DNA from: Opitutia bacterium
GTDB taxonomy: Bacteria; Verrucomicrobiota; Verrucomicrobiia; Opitutales; Opitutaceae
Direction: 5' to 3'
DNA: 64,000 bases
NCBI GenBank assembly: GCA_016217545.1
Contig: JACRHT010000002.1
Coordinates: 496,001-560,000, forward strand
Position numbers and translations under genes: made by a program. The notes below the pieces were generated by a model. It worked only from the letters and a program-made list of their open reading frames with translations. It was not told the origin of the DNA and ran no database searches. Shown in pieces: positions 19,805 to 28,701 of the stretch (its first letter is position 1; each line of letters opens with the position of its first letter).

Positions 19805-22357
19805 CTACCCGCTCGTTTCCGCCGATTCCGCGGCGACCGCAGTGAGCTGGATGAGGTTGTTCAGCGACGAGAAGTGCTTCGTCCACTCGAAGTCGCCCGC
19901 GTGACCGCCGACGATCTGGTCGAAGAGCGCCTTCTTGTCGGCCTTGAGCGCCTGGATGCGCTCCTCGATCGTGCCGGCCGTGACCATGCGATACACGAAC
20001 ACGGTGTTCGTCTGGCCGATGCGGTGCACACGATCGATCGCCTGGTCCTCGACCGCCGGGTTCCACCACGGGTCGAGCAGGAAGACGTAATCGGCCGCGT
20101 GCAGCGTGATGCCGGTGCCGGCGGCCTTGAGCGAGACGAGCATCACCGCCGCGCCCTGCGCGGACTGGAAGTCCTTCACGGGCTTCTGCCGGTCGACCGT
20201 CATGCCGGTGATTTCGTAGCGCGGCAGGTCCGGGTAATGCGCGGCGAGTGCGCTGCGCACGCGATCGAGCAGCGTGACGAATTGCGAGAAGATGACGACC
20301 TTGTGGCCGGAGCCGACGACCTCGGTGAGTTTCTCGATCAGGAGCTGCAGCTTGCCCGAGTCGCTGAGCGGGGCGTTGAGCCACGGCAGCAAATCCGGAT
20401 CGCAGCACACCTGGCGCAGGCGCGTGAGCAGCGCGAGGAAGCCGAAGGACTTTTCGCGCAACGCCACCGTGATGTCCTCGCCGAGGCGTTGCAGTCCCTC
20501 GGAGCAGATGCGCGCGTATTCGGCGCGTTGGACTTCGGTGAGCGGGCAAAGCAGGTCCATCTCGACCTTCGGCGGCAACTCGGTGGCGACCTCGTTCTTC
20601 GTGCGGCGGAGCTTGAACGGCTCGATCTGCGCACGCAGGCGGTGGATGGTGGCGTCGCGGTCGACGGCGAGTGCGGATTCGAAGCCGGCGCGCGAGCCGA
20701 GCAGGCCCGGCAGCAGGTAACGGAAGATCGACCAGAGATCGAGCTGGCGGTTCTCCAGCGGCGTGCCGGTCAGGACGAGACGGTGTTGCGCCTTCAGCGC
20801 GAAGCACGCCTGCGTGACTTTCGCGTCGGGATTCTTGATGAACTGGCCTTCGTCGAGCACCGCGTAGCCGAACGGCGTGGCGTCGAGCAGCGACCGGTGC
20901 TTGCGCAGCTGCGTGTAGCTCGCGAGCCAGATGCAGGCGCCCTTCGTGTTCGCGAAGTCGTGGCCGGATTTCAGCGTCTCGACCTTCGCCTCCGGGAAAA
21001 AGCGCGCGATCTCCTCGCGCCACACGGGCACGACGCTCGCCGGGCACACGACGATGTGGCGATGCTCGGACATCGGCCGGGCCTTGAGCAGCGCGATGAC
21101 CTGCGCCGTCTTGCCAAGACCCATCTCGTCGGCGAGCAGGCCGTGGCAGCCGGTCTCGCAGAGGTGGTGCATCCACTCGACGCCGCGGCGCTGGTAGTTG
21201 CGCAAATACTCCGGCAACACCGGCGGCTGCACGGGCGGCGTGAGCACCTTCTGGCGCCACGCCTCCACCTCGGCTCCGAGTGTGACCTTGATGCGGCTGT
21301 CGTTGAAGAGGGAGAAAATCAGATACGGCGGCACCTCGCCGGCCGAATCGGCCTCCTCGAGGTTCTTTTGCCACTGATGGAGGCTGTCCCACTTTTCCTG
21401 GGCCATCGTGACGATGCCGAGATCGGGCACGAGGAACGGCGTGCGGCCGTGCTTCAGCAGCGCGAGGGCCTGCTCGTCGGTCAGCAGCTTTTCGCCAGCG
21501 CGGAAAATCCAGCGGAGATTCAGTCCGCCCGCCTCGTTCGCGCCCGCGCCGGCGCGGGCGGCTTTGCGCTCGGCGACGGCCTCGATCTCGATGGTGCGCG
21601 CGCCGAGCTTGAGCGAGTCGACCTTGGCGTCGACCTCGACACCGAAATGCTTTTTCCAGTGCGGCAGCACGTCCTTCAGGAAGCCGGGGATGTCCGCCAG
21701 CGACTCCATCGCGTAGGCGTGCGTGGCTTGGTTGTAGCGGAAGTGGGCCTTGCGCGCGTAGGTCGCGAGCGCGATCAGCTTCGCCCGCTCGGTGGCGGTC
21801 GGGTGGATCGCGGTGTTGCCGAGCGCGGGGATGCGATTCTTGCCCTGCTTCCAGTAGGCGAGAAACACCAACCCCTCGCCCGTCGCGGTGAAACTGAGCA
21901 GCAGGTCGCGGTCCTTGCCGTTGCCGTTCGTTTCCGGCTTAGCGCCGTTGCCGTTGGCTTCGCCGTTCGCGTGACCGTTCTTGGTCATCGGCATGGGCGG
22001 CGTGCTGCCGACGGCGAGCTTGCCCGACATCTCGTCGGCCACGAGTTCCTCGATTTCGTGCAGACCGGCGACCGCGATCGCGTGCGCGAGCGTGGCGTCG
22101 GTCGTCGAGGAGCGGACGCGCAATTGCTCTCCTTCCCACTCGATGACGGCGTATTCCTCCTTCTTGTCGACCTTGCGGTGGATGATCGCGTCCTTGGCGC
22201 CGAGCTCGATCTCGCGGATTTCGCTGTCGCGATACATCTGATGCCCCCGCTCCACCGGCCCCGACTCGAAGAACTGTTCCCAATCGGCCGCGAGCTTCTC
22301 GAACCAGAACTCCAGAGACTGGGGAGTGTAGACGCGCTTCGGCCCGTGGGAACTCAT
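19805..22357 (-). CDS. SNF2-family DNA-dependent ATPase/helicase
   Basis: The 850-aa protein has a RecA-like core in the C-terminal half: Walker A DEMGLGKTAQV near residue 408, DEGQFIKN in place of DEAH, TGTPLENRQLDLWSIF, VIFSQFVTLLDRVR, and motif VI DQAIDRVHRIGQ. The N-terminal ~380 residues resemble the accessory region of bacterial SWIM-type SNF2 proteins, but no CxCx-CxH zinc motif is visible. Such proteins remodel protein-DNA complexes or RNA polymerase, and a precise role is unknown. The start codon is preceded by a hairpin rather than a Shine-Dalgarno sequence. Confidence 0.92.
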   Translation of the reverse strand: MSSHGPKRVYTPQSLEFWFEKLAADWEQFFESGPVERGHQMYRDSEIREIELGAKDAIIHRKVDKKEEYAVIEWEGEQLRVRSSTTDATLAHAIAVAGLHEIEELVADEMSGKLAVGSTPPMPMTKNGHANGEANGNGAKPETNGNGKDRDLLLSFTATGEGLVFLAYWKQGKNRIPALGNTAIHPTATERAKLIALATYARKAHFRYNQATHAYAMESLADIPGFLKDVLPHWKKHFGVEVDAKVDSLKLGARTIEIEAVAERKAARAGAGANEAGGLNLRWIFRAGEKLLTDEQALALLKHGRTPFLVPDLGIVTMAQEKWDSLHQWQKNLEEADSAGEVPPYLIFSLFNDSRIKVTLGAEVEAWRQKVLTPPVQPPVLPEYLRNYQRRGVEWMHHLCETGCHGLLADEMGLGKTAQVIALLKARPMSEHRHIVVCPASVVPVWREEIARFFPEAKVETLKSGHDFANTKGACIWLASYTQLRKHRSLLDATPFGYAVLDEGQFIKNPDAKVTQACFALKAQHRLVLTGTPLENRQLDLWSIFRYLLPGLLGSRAGFESALAVDRDATIHRLRAQIEPFKLRRTKNEVATELPPKVEMDLLCPLTEVQRAEYARICSEGLQRLGEDITVALREKSFGFLALLTRLRQVCCDPDLLPWLNAPLSDSGKLQLLIEKLTEVVGSGHKVVIFSQFVTLLDRVRSALAAHYPDLPRYEITGMTVDRQKPVKDFQSAQGAAVMLVSLKAAGTGITLHAADYVFLLDPWWNPAVEDQAIDRVHRIGQTNTVFVYRMVTAGTIEERIQALKADKKALFDQIVGGHAGDFEWTKHFSSLNNLIQLTAVAAESAETSG

Positions 22358-22358
22358 G

Positions 22359-22375
22359 CGGATAAAAGCTATCCG
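22359..22375 (-). promoter_or_regulatory. Hairpin directly before the SNF2 start codon
   Basis: CGGATA and TATCCG form a perfect 6-bp stem with a 5-nt loop, ending one base before the ATG. It covers the normal ribosome-binding position, so it could hide it or be a small operator. No classical Shine-Dalgarno is visible. Confidence 0.4.
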
Positions 22376-22476
22376 TTAAAAAGCGCCACCGGCCACCGGC
22401 AACCCTTATTTTCCGGTTTTTCCGAGAGGCGGGAGATTTCCCGACTCCGAGCGAAACGGCGGCGGCGCCACATGCG

Positions 22477-23142
22477 CTAACCGTTCGTGTAATAACGCCG
22501 GCGCGCGCGCACCTGAACGAGCTTGAGCTCGGGCAAGATCACCGCGGTCAGCGCACCGCCGAGGACGCACCCGGTGTCGATGCCGAGCGTCCACTTGGTC
22601 TCGGCAACCTTGTCGCGCGGGGTGTGGCCGTAGACGACGAATGGCGGTCCCTTCCACAATTCCGACCAATGCGGCGCGCCGGGCGCCTCGGAGCGCTTGC
22701 GCGGCTCGCCGTCCTCGTCGACGACTTGGATGCGCGTCACGACGCGCGCGGGCTGCTTGCGCCAAGGGACGTCCGGCAAAAATCCGCCGTGCACCAACAC
22801 GATGTCGTGCTCCGCGTCCTCGAAGGTCAGCGGCATCGCCTCGAGGTAGTCCCACGCCTTGCCGTTGAGCTGCTCGAGCGTCGCGTAGTCGTATTTCTTG
22901 AGATGGCTCGGGTCGTCGGTCTTGCGGTAGTTGATCAGCCGCAGCTCGTGGTTGCCGAGCAGGGACGCGGTGGCGTGGCGGCGCGCGAGCTGGATGACGC
23001 GCGCGCTGTCCGGCCCGCGATTGATCAAATCGCCCAGGAGCACCACGCGGTCGTCGTCGCGCAGCGCCAGTTTTTCGAGCAACTCCTCGAGCTCGTCGGC
23101 GCAGCCGTGGATGTCGCCGATGGCGATCAGTCGTCCGCTCAT
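22477..23142 (-). CDS. PPP-family metallophosphatase (Ser/Thr phosphatase or ApaH-like)
   Basis: The 221-aa protein has all five PPP motifs: GDIHGC, GDLINRGPDS, GNHE, HGG and GHTP followed by GIDTGC. These bind two metal ions and hydrolyse phosphomonoesters of phosphoproteins or Ap4A. Its size suits bacterial PrpA/ApaH-like enzymes, and substrate cannot be decided from sequence. It lies 7 bp downstream of ppk and is surely co-transcribed, suggesting a role connected to phosphate or nucleotide metabolism. Confidence 0.88.
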   Translation of the reverse strand: MSGRLIAIGDIHGCADELEELLEKLALRDDDRVVLLGDLINRGPDSARVIQLARRHATASLLGNHELRLINYRKTDDPSHLKKYDYATLEQLNGKAWDYLEAMPLTFEDAEHDIVLVHGGFLPDVPWRKQPARVVTRIQVVDEDGEPRKRSEAPGAPHWSELWKGPPFVVYGHTPRDKVAETKWTLGIDTGCVLGGALTAVILPELKLVQVRARRRYYTNG

Positions 23143-23149
23143 TGATGGT

Positions 23150-25309
23150 TCAGAGCTGCGGGGCCACCTCGACGGCCGACTCGGCGCGCGCGGTGGCTTC
23201 CATCATGAAATAGGCCTGCGCCGAAAAGGCCATCTCGCCCTCGCCGCGCGGCACGGGAGCGTAGACCGCATCGGGCTGGAGGCGGCGCGCGTCGACGTTG
23301 TCGCGCAATTCGGCCGGCAGGATGTCGTCGACGATGCGGCGGCGCAGATCGGGATCGTAGATCGGGAACAGCGCCTCGACGCGGCGGAAGAAGTTGCGCG
23401 TCATCCAGTCGGCGCTGCCGGCGAAGACCAGGGGCGAGCCGCCGTTTTCGAAATAGTAGATGCGCGCGTGCTCGAGGTAGCGACCGACGATGTTGCGCAC
23501 GCGGATGTTGTCGCTCTGGCCCTTGATGCCGGGCGCGAGGCAACACGTCGCACGCACCACGAGGTCGATCTGCACGCCGGCCTGCGAGGCGGCGTAGAGG
23601 TTGTCGATCGTCACGGGGTCGACGAGTTTGTTCATCTTCGCGATGATGCGCGCGGGCCGGCCGGCGGCGGCGTGCGCGGCCTCGGCCCCGATGAGTTCCT
23701 GGATGCGCGCATGGAGGTTGAACGGCGCGACGAGCAAATGCTTGAACTCGGGCGTGCGGCCGAAGCCCGTGAGCGCGTTGAAGAGCTGCGCCACTTCCGC
23801 CGTGAGGTCGACGTTGGCGGTGAGCAGGCTCAGGTCGGTGTAGAGCCGGGCGGTCTTCGGGTTGTAGTTGCCCGTGCCGAGGTGCACGTAGCGGCGCAGG
23901 CCGTCGGCTTCCTGCCGGACGACGAGGCTGCATTTGCAATGCGTCTTGTGTCCCACGAGGCCGAACACCACGTGCACGCCCGCCTCCTCGAGTTCGCGGG
24001 CCCACTTGATGTTGTTCGCCTCATCGAAACGCGCCTTCAGCTCGACGAGCGCCGTGACCTGCTTGCCCCGGCGCGACGCCTCGATGAGCGAACGCACGAT
24101 GGGCGAATCGCCGCTGGTGCGGTAGAGCGTCTGCTTGATCGCGAGCACCTGCGGGTCCGTCGCGGACTGCTCAATGAAATCGACCACCGGCGTGAACGAC
24201 TCGTAGGGATGATGCAGCAACACGTCGCGCTCGCGGATCACGTCGAACAGCAGGGGCTTCGCGCGCAGGAAGGGCATCTCCGCGGGCACGAAGGGCGTGT
24301 ATTTCAGGTCGGGTCGGTCGGTGCGCTCCCAGAGGCTCATCAAACGCAGCAGGTTCAACGGCCCGCGCGTGCGGAAGACGTTTTCCTCGGGCAACGCGAG
24401 ATGACGGCAAAGCGTGGCGAACGTGTCGTCGTCCACGCCGTCCTCGATCTCGAGGCGCACGGCCGCGCCGCGCCGGAGGTTGCGGAGTTCTTCCTCGATC
24501 TTCTTGAGCAGGTTCTCGACTTCCTCCTCGTCGATGTAGAGGTCGCTGTTGCGCGTGACGCGGAAGGCGTGGGCGCTCCGGATCGTGTAGCCCGGGAACA
24601 GCGCGCCGGCACAAAGCTTGATGATGTCGCTGAGGAAGACGAAGCGCTGCACCTTCGCGTCGCCGTCGAGCAGGATGAGGCGCGGCAGGCTGCGCGGCAC
24701 CGGCAGGATCGCGAGGTGCGACTCGATCTCCGGCGTCTCCGGATTGTCGAGCGTGAGCAGCACGTTCATCGTCTTGTTGCCGAGCTGCGGGAACGGATGC
24801 GCCTGGTCGATCGCGAGCGGCGTGAGCACCGGCAGGACGTTCGTGGCGAAGTAGTTTTCCACCCACGCGCGCTGCTTCGCGTCGAGCTGCGCGGGGGTGA
24901 GGAACACGATGCCCTCCTTCGCGAGCGCGGGCAGCAGCAATTCGTGCCAACAGCGATACTGGTCGCGCACGAGCTTCTCCATCCCGGCGCGAATCTGCCG
25001 CAACTGCTCGCCCGGCGTCAGGCCGTCGATGCTCGGCTCGCCGCCAGGCGAATCCTGCTGCTGCTGCAGGCCGGCGACGCGGATCTCGAAGAACTCGTCG
25101 ATGTTCGAGCTCACGATCGCGAGGAACTTCACGCGCTCCAGCAACGGGTTGGCCGCGCTCTGCGCCTGCTCGAGCACCCGGCGGTTGAAGGCGAGGTAGC
25201 TCAGCTCACGGTTGAAATATTGCCGGCTGCGGCCGGCACTTCCCGCGAGGGCGCGACCGACGGCAGCGGTGATCTTGACGGAACGCTTCGGACGTTTGGC
25301 GGAACTCAT
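23150..25309 (-). CDS. ppk: Polyphosphate kinase 1
   Basis: The 719-aa protein polymerises the gamma-phosphate of ATP into polyphosphate. The N-terminal domain contains YFNRELSYLAFNRRVLEQA and SSNIDEFFEIRVAGL. The catalytic His that becomes phosphorylated lies in RRYVHLGTGNYNP, and the second conserved His is in RYLEHARIYYFENGG. NVDARRLQPDAVY near the C-terminus is also typical. It is divergent from the glycosyltransferase operon, and the shared intergenic region contains Pho-box-like repeats. Start MSSAKRPKRS gives a basic N-terminal tail before the conserved fold. Confidence 0.96.
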   Translation of the reverse strand: MSSAKRPKRSVKITAAVGRALAGSAGRSRQYFNRELSYLAFNRRVLEQAQSAANPLLERVKFLAIVSSNIDEFFEIRVAGLQQQQDSPGGEPSIDGLTPGEQLRQIRAGMEKLVRDQYRCWHELLLPALAKEGIVFLTPAQLDAKQRAWVENYFATNVLPVLTPLAIDQAHPFPQLGNKTMNVLLTLDNPETPEIESHLAILPVPRSLPRLILLDGDAKVQRFVFLSDIIKLCAGALFPGYTIRSAHAFRVTRNSDLYIDEEEVENLLKKIEEELRNLRRGAAVRLEIEDGVDDDTFATLCRHLALPEENVFRTRGPLNLLRLMSLWERTDRPDLKYTPFVPAEMPFLRAKPLLFDVIRERDVLLHHPYESFTPVVDFIEQSATDPQVLAIKQTLYRTSGDSPIVRSLIEASRRGKQVTALVELKARFDEANNIKWARELEEAGVHVVFGLVGHKTHCKCSLVVRQEADGLRRYVHLGTGNYNPKTARLYTDLSLLTANVDLTAEVAQLFNALTGFGRTPEFKHLLVAPFNLHARIQELIGAEAAHAAAGRPARIIAKMNKLVDPVTIDNLYAASQAGVQIDLVVRATCCLAPGIKGQSDNIRVRNIVGRYLEHARIYYFENGGSPLVFAGSADWMTRNFFRRVEALFPIYDPDLRRRIVDDILPAELRDNVDARRLQPDAVYAPVPRGEGEMAFSAQAYFMMEATARAESAVEVAPQL

Positions 25310-25365
25310 GGATTGGCCGTTTCTGGTAACGGTGCGCCGCGCCCACGGCCAGCGGCAACCCCTCG

Positions 25366-25383
25366 CGTCACCAGATTGTTACT
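25366..25383. promoter_or_regulatory. Pho-box-like repeat pair between ppk and the glycolipid operon
   Basis: On the plus strand CGTCACC-AGAT-TGTTACT places two 7-nt elements at an 11-bp period. The site is 57 bp upstream of the ppk start and 124 bp upstream of the glycosyltransferase start, so it could serve either gene. Each half matches the porin-promoter repeat imperfectly and no clear -10 follows. Confidence 0.45.
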
Positions 25384-25406
25384 TTAGTCCGTCCCGCAGC
25401 CGGTTT

Positions 25407-25446
25407 GTTCACGCATTCGTCACGGGTTCGCCGCGAAACAGTCACG
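25407..25446 (+). promoter_or_regulatory. Pho-box-like array upstream of the glycolipid operon
   Basis: GTTCACG (25407), CGTCACG (25418) and AGTCACG (25440) are all in one 11-bp phase, with a degenerate CGCCGCG at the intermediate position 25429. The array lies 61 bp before the proposed glycosyltransferase start. Orientation matches the porin-pst Pho box. A convincing -10 was not found. Confidence 0.55.
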
Positions 25447-25506
25447 CGCGCCCGCGATGCTCCGTCTGCTCGACGACCGGCCGCGCCGTCGCCCGGGCGC
25501 CTCTCT

Positions 25507-26712
25507 TTGCACCTCGTCCTCGTCACCGAAACCTACGCTCCCGAAATCAACGGCGTCGCCATGACGCTCGGCCGCCTCGTCGACGGCCTCGCCGCGCGCG
25601 GTCATCGCGTGACCGTCGTCCGCCCGCGCCAGCGCCACGAATCGCCGCGCTACACCACGACGCAGCGCCTCGCCTGCCGCCAAGTGCGCCTGCCGGGCTT
25701 CCCGCTGCCGGGCTATCCGCAATTGCGCGTGGGCTTCCCCGCCCGCCGCCGCCTGCGGCAACTCTGGACGCTCAACCCGCCCGACATCGTGCACGTCGCC
25801 ACCGAGGGCCCGCTCGGCTCGTCGGCCATCACGGCGGCGCTCGAACTCGGCCTGCCCGTCACTTCGAGCTTTCACACCAACTTCGACCAATACGCGCGCG
25901 ACTACCGCCTCGGCTGGCTCAAGCCGCTCGTCACCGCATGGCTCCGCCGCGTGCACAACCGCACGCGCCGCACCTTCGTCCCCACGCACGACCTGCGCGA
26001 CCGCCTCGCGGCCGAGGGCTACGCGAACCTCCGCCTGCTCTCGCGCGGCGTCGACACCCGGCTCTTCACACCCGAGCGCCGCGATCAGGACCTCCGCGCC
26101 TCCTGGGGCGCCGCGGCGGATGACCTCGTGATCGTCCACGTCGGCCGCATGGCCGCGGAAAAAAACTACCCGCTGCTCTTCCGCGCCTACGACGCCATCA
26201 AGGCCGCGCAACCCCGCGCCCGCCTCGTGCTCGTTGGCGACGGCCCGATGCTCGCGACCTACCAGCGGCAGCGGCCCGACGCCGTGTTCACCGGCTTCTA
26301 CACCGGCGTCAACCTCGCGCGCCACTACGCCAGCGGCGATCTCTATCTGCACGCGAGCTTCACGGAGACGTTCGGCAACGTCGTTACTGAAGCGCTCGCC
26401 AGCGGGCTCGCCGTCAGCGCCTTCGACTACGCCGCCGCGCACGAATTCATCCGCCACGAACAAAACGGCCTCGTCGCTCGTCCCGGTGACGAGGGCGCCT
26501 TCATCGCCCACGCCGTGCGCCTCGCCAACGACGCCGCGCTCCGCGCCCGCGTTGCCCGCGCCGGCCGCGCCACCACCGCCCGCCTCTCGTGGGACGCCGT
26601 GGTCGACGGCTTCGCCCACGACCTCGCCGAGGCGATCGACGAGCACCGCGGCACCCGCGCGCCGGTCCGTGTGCTCTCAACTCTCAACTCCCAGCTCTCA
26701 ACTTCGCCATGA
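25507..26712 (+). CDS. GT4-family glycosyltransferase, probably lipid-directed (Agt/MgtA-like)
   Basis: The product has 401 aa. A TTG start is proposed because HLVLVTETYAPEINGVAMTL is the typical GT4 N-terminus. The 34 upstream in-frame residues are Arg/Pro-rich and overlap the Pho-like array. Family features are SFHTNFDQYARDY, VGRMAAEKNYPLL, VGDGPM and the nucleotide-sugar motif ETFGNVVTEALASG. Close families glycosylate diacylglycerol or phosphatidylinositol-type acceptors. The next two genes encode a PlcP-like phospholipase C and an MGDG-synthase-like enzyme, so glycosylation of diacylglycerol is the favoured role. The C-terminal tail VLSTLNSQLSTSP is encoded by a 7-nt tandem repeat. The stop overlaps the next start (ATGA). 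Confidence 0.82.
   Translation: MHLVLVTETYAPEINGVAMTLGRLVDGLAARGHRVTVVRPRQRHESPRYTTTQRLACRQVRLPGFPLPGYPQLRVGFPARRRLRQLWTLNPPDIVHVATEGPLGSSAITAALELGLPVTSSFHTNFDQYARDYRLGWLKPLVTAWLRRVHNRTRRTFVPTHDLRDRLAAEGYANLRLLSRGVDTRLFTPERRDQDLRASWGAAADDLVIVHVGRMAAEKNYPLLFRAYDAIKAAQPRARLVLVGDGPMLATYQRQRPDAVFTGFYTGVNLARHYASGDLYLHASFTETFGNVVTEALASGLAVSAFDYAAAHEFIRHEQNGLVARPGDEGAFIAHAVRLANDAALRARVARAGRATTARLSWDAVVDGFAHDLAEAIDEHRGTRAPVRVLSTLNSQLSTSP
26674..26701. repeat. Heptanucleotide tandem repeat (CTCTCAA)x4
   Basis: Four units, CTCTCAA, CTCTCAA, CTCCCAG and CTCTCAA, lie in the last codons of the glycosyltransferase gene, 7 bp before the plcP-like start codon. Seven is not a multiple of three, so a unit gain or loss would change the tail frame. 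The same unit recurs at 50834-50864. Confidence 0.85.
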
Positions 26713-27551
26713 GCAAACCCGTCCTCCGCGTCCGCACCGCCATCCTCTCCGACGTGCACCTCGGCACGCCGCACTCGAAGGCCGACGAGGCCACGCACTT
26801 CCTCAAGCACGTCCGCTGCGACCGCCTCATCCTCAACGGCGACATCATCGACGGCTGGCGCCTCACCCGCGACGGCCGCTGGACAAAGGCTCACACGCGG
26901 TTCATGCGCCGCGTGCTCACGATGGTGCAGAAGAAGGACACCGACGTCGTCTACCTACGCGGAAACCACGACGACTTCCTCGCCCGGCTCCTCCCGATGC
27001 AATTCGAGCGCATCCAACTCGTCGAGGACTGCGTGCTCGAGACGCCGCGCGGCCGCTACCTCGTGCTCCACGGCGACGTCTTCGACGGCGTGATCAAGAA
27101 CATGGTCTTCCTCGCCCACCTCGGCGACATGGGCTACTCGCTCCTCCTGCGCCTCAACCGCGCCTACAACTGGTGGCGCAAGGTGCGCGGCAAGGAATAC
27201 TTCTCGCTCAGCCAGGCGATCAAGGCGCGCGTGAAGCAGGCGGTCTCCTTCGTCGGCAAATTCGAGGACCAAGTCGCCGCCCTCGCCCGCTCCCGCGGCT
27301 GCGTCGGCGTTATTTGCGGCCACATCCACACGCCCGCCGACAAGCAGATCGACGGCATCCACTACCTCAACTCCGGCGACTGGGTGGAAACCATGAGCGC
27401 CATCGTCGAACACGAGGACGGCCGCTTCGAGCTGATCTACTTCAAGGATTTCCTCGCGCAGTTCCCGATGCCGCAGGCCGAGACCGCGAGCGACGACGCC
27501 GACGCGACCGCGCTTCCGCCCACCCTCGCCCTCGCCGCCTTCGGCGCGTGA
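26709..27551 (+). CDS. PlcP-like metallophosphoesterase (UDP-2,3-diacylglucosamine hydrolase homologue)
   Basis: The 280-aa calcineurin-like phosphoesterase has metal ligands SDVHLG, GDIIDGW, RGNHDDF, LHGDVFD and CGHIHTP, then NSGDWVE. The pattern (SDVHLGT with a following AD, DIIDGW, GHIH, GDWVE) is that of the LpxH relatives characterised in Sinorhizobium as PlcP, a phospholipase C that releases diacylglycerol from phospholipids under phosphate starvation. The alternative, a lipid A biosynthetic LpxH/LpxI role, is less likely because the gene is coupled (4-bp ATGA overlap) between two glycosyltransferases. It acts at the inner membrane. Confidence 0.82.
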   Translation: MSKPVLRVRTAILSDVHLGTPHSKADEATHFLKHVRCDRLILNGDIIDGWRLTRDGRWTKAHTRFMRRVLTMVQKKDTDVVYLRGNHDDFLARLLPMQFERIQLVEDCVLETPRGRYLVLHGDVFDGVIKNMVFLAHLGDMGYSLLLRLNRAYNWWRKVRGKEYFSLSQAIKARVKQAVSFVGKFEDQVAALARSRGCVGVICGHIHTPADKQIDGIHYLNSGDWVETMSAIVEHEDGRFELIYFKDFLAQFPMPQAETASDDADATALPPTLALAAFGA

Positions 27552-27555
27552 TCCC

Positions 27556-28701
27556 ATGCGCCGCATCCTGATCCTCAGCGCCAGCTACGGCGAAGGCCAT
27601 AATAGCGCCGCCCGCGCGCTCCGCTCCGCCTTCGCCGAACATCCCGGCGTCGAGGTCGAGGTGTTTGACCTGTTCGCGCAGAAGGCCCCGCGCCTCGACA
27701 AGATTTCCCGCGGCGCCTACCTGCGCGTCATCAACCACGCGCCACTCCTCTGGAGCAGTTTCTACCAATGGCTCGACCGTTCGCCGCGCGCCCCGCTCCT
27801 CCTGCGCGCGCTCCACGGCCACGCCCAACTGCTCGCGCAAGTCCTCCGCGACCGCCGCCCCGACGCGATCCTGAGCACCTATCCGGTCTACGCCTGGCTG
27901 GTGCAGCAGCTCCGCGCCAGCGGCTACGCCGTTCCGCCGCTCTACACCGTCGTCACCGACGCGCTCACCATCAACTCGCTCTGGTATCGCGCGCCGTCGG
28001 AGGGATGGTTCGTCACCGACAGCACTTCCGCCACGTTCCTCCACAAAGCAAATGTGCCCGCGAGCAAGGTGCACGTTTCCGGATTCCCCGTCGCCGCGGC
28101 ATTTCCGGACCGGGATCCGACGCTCCTGCCGCCCGATCCCGCGCGCACGCGCCAGCGCCGCATTCTCTACATGATCAACTCCGGCCGCACCCGCGCGCTC
28201 GAGACTGCGCAGGCGCTCACGCTTTGGTCGAACTGGCAGGTCACCTTCACCGTGGGACGCGACGAGGTGTTGAAACGTCAGCTCGAGCACCTCGTGCGCA
28301 CCGCGCCCGCCCACTGCGAAGTCCTCGGCTGGACCGATCGCATCCCGGAACTGCTCATGACCCACCACGTCGTCATCAGCAAAGCCGGCGGCGCCACCAC
28401 GCAGGAGGCGATCAACGCACTTTGCCCGATGGTCGTGAATCAGGTCGTCCCCGGTCAGGAGGAAGGCAACTGGCAACTCCTGCGAGCGCACCACGCCGGC
28501 GCGCTCGCCCAGACGCCGCACGAGATCTCCCAAACGCTCCACGCCATCTTCGCCCACGACGGCGAGCGCTGGCGCGAAATGCGCGCCGGCCTGCGCCGCA
28601 TCGCCCGCCCCACCGCCGCACGCGACATCGCCACGCACGTGCTCGCGCGCGTCGGAGCCTCTCCGGCGCTCACTGCCGCGGCGCGAGTTCCGAACGGATG
28701 A
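27556..28701 (+). CDS. MGDG synthase-like (GT28) glycosyltransferase
   Basis: The 381-aa protein begins MRRILILSASYGEGHNSAARAL, the N-terminal motif of monogalactosyldiacylglycerol synthase and UgtP-type processive diacylglycerol glucosyltransferases. The C-terminal half holds the nucleotide-sugar loop SKAGGATTQEA and VVPGQEEGN. The enzyme should transfer a hexose to diacylglycerol or to a glycosyl-diacylglycerol. It starts 4 bp after the PlcP-like gene, completing a three-gene operon. The 3' end overlaps the convergent waaA gene by 32 bp. Confidence 0.85.
   Translation: MRRILILSASYGEGHNSAARALRSAFAEHPGVEVEVFDLFAQKAPRLDKISRGAYLRVINHAPLLWSSFYQWLDRSPRAPLLLRALHGHAQLLAQVLRDRRPDAILSTYPVYAWLVQQLRASGYAVPPLYTVVTDALTINSLWYRAPSEGWFVTDSTSATFLHKANVPASKVHVSGFPVAAAFPDRDPTLLPPDPARTRQRRILYMINSGRTRALETAQALTLWSNWQVTFTVGRDEVLKRQLEHLVRTAPAHCEVLGWTDRIPELLMTHHVVISKAGGATTQEAINALCPMVVNQVVPGQEEGNWQLLRAHHAGALAQTPHEISQTLHAIFAHDGERWREMRAGLRRIARPTAARDIATHVLARVGASPALTAAARVPNG

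Noticed and set aside
25405-25506. Upstream TTG start of the GT4 gene giving 34 extra residues
   Set aside because: The extra residues are Arg/Pro-rich without similarity to the family and the DNA holds the Pho-like array; the start at 25507 begins the conserved fold.
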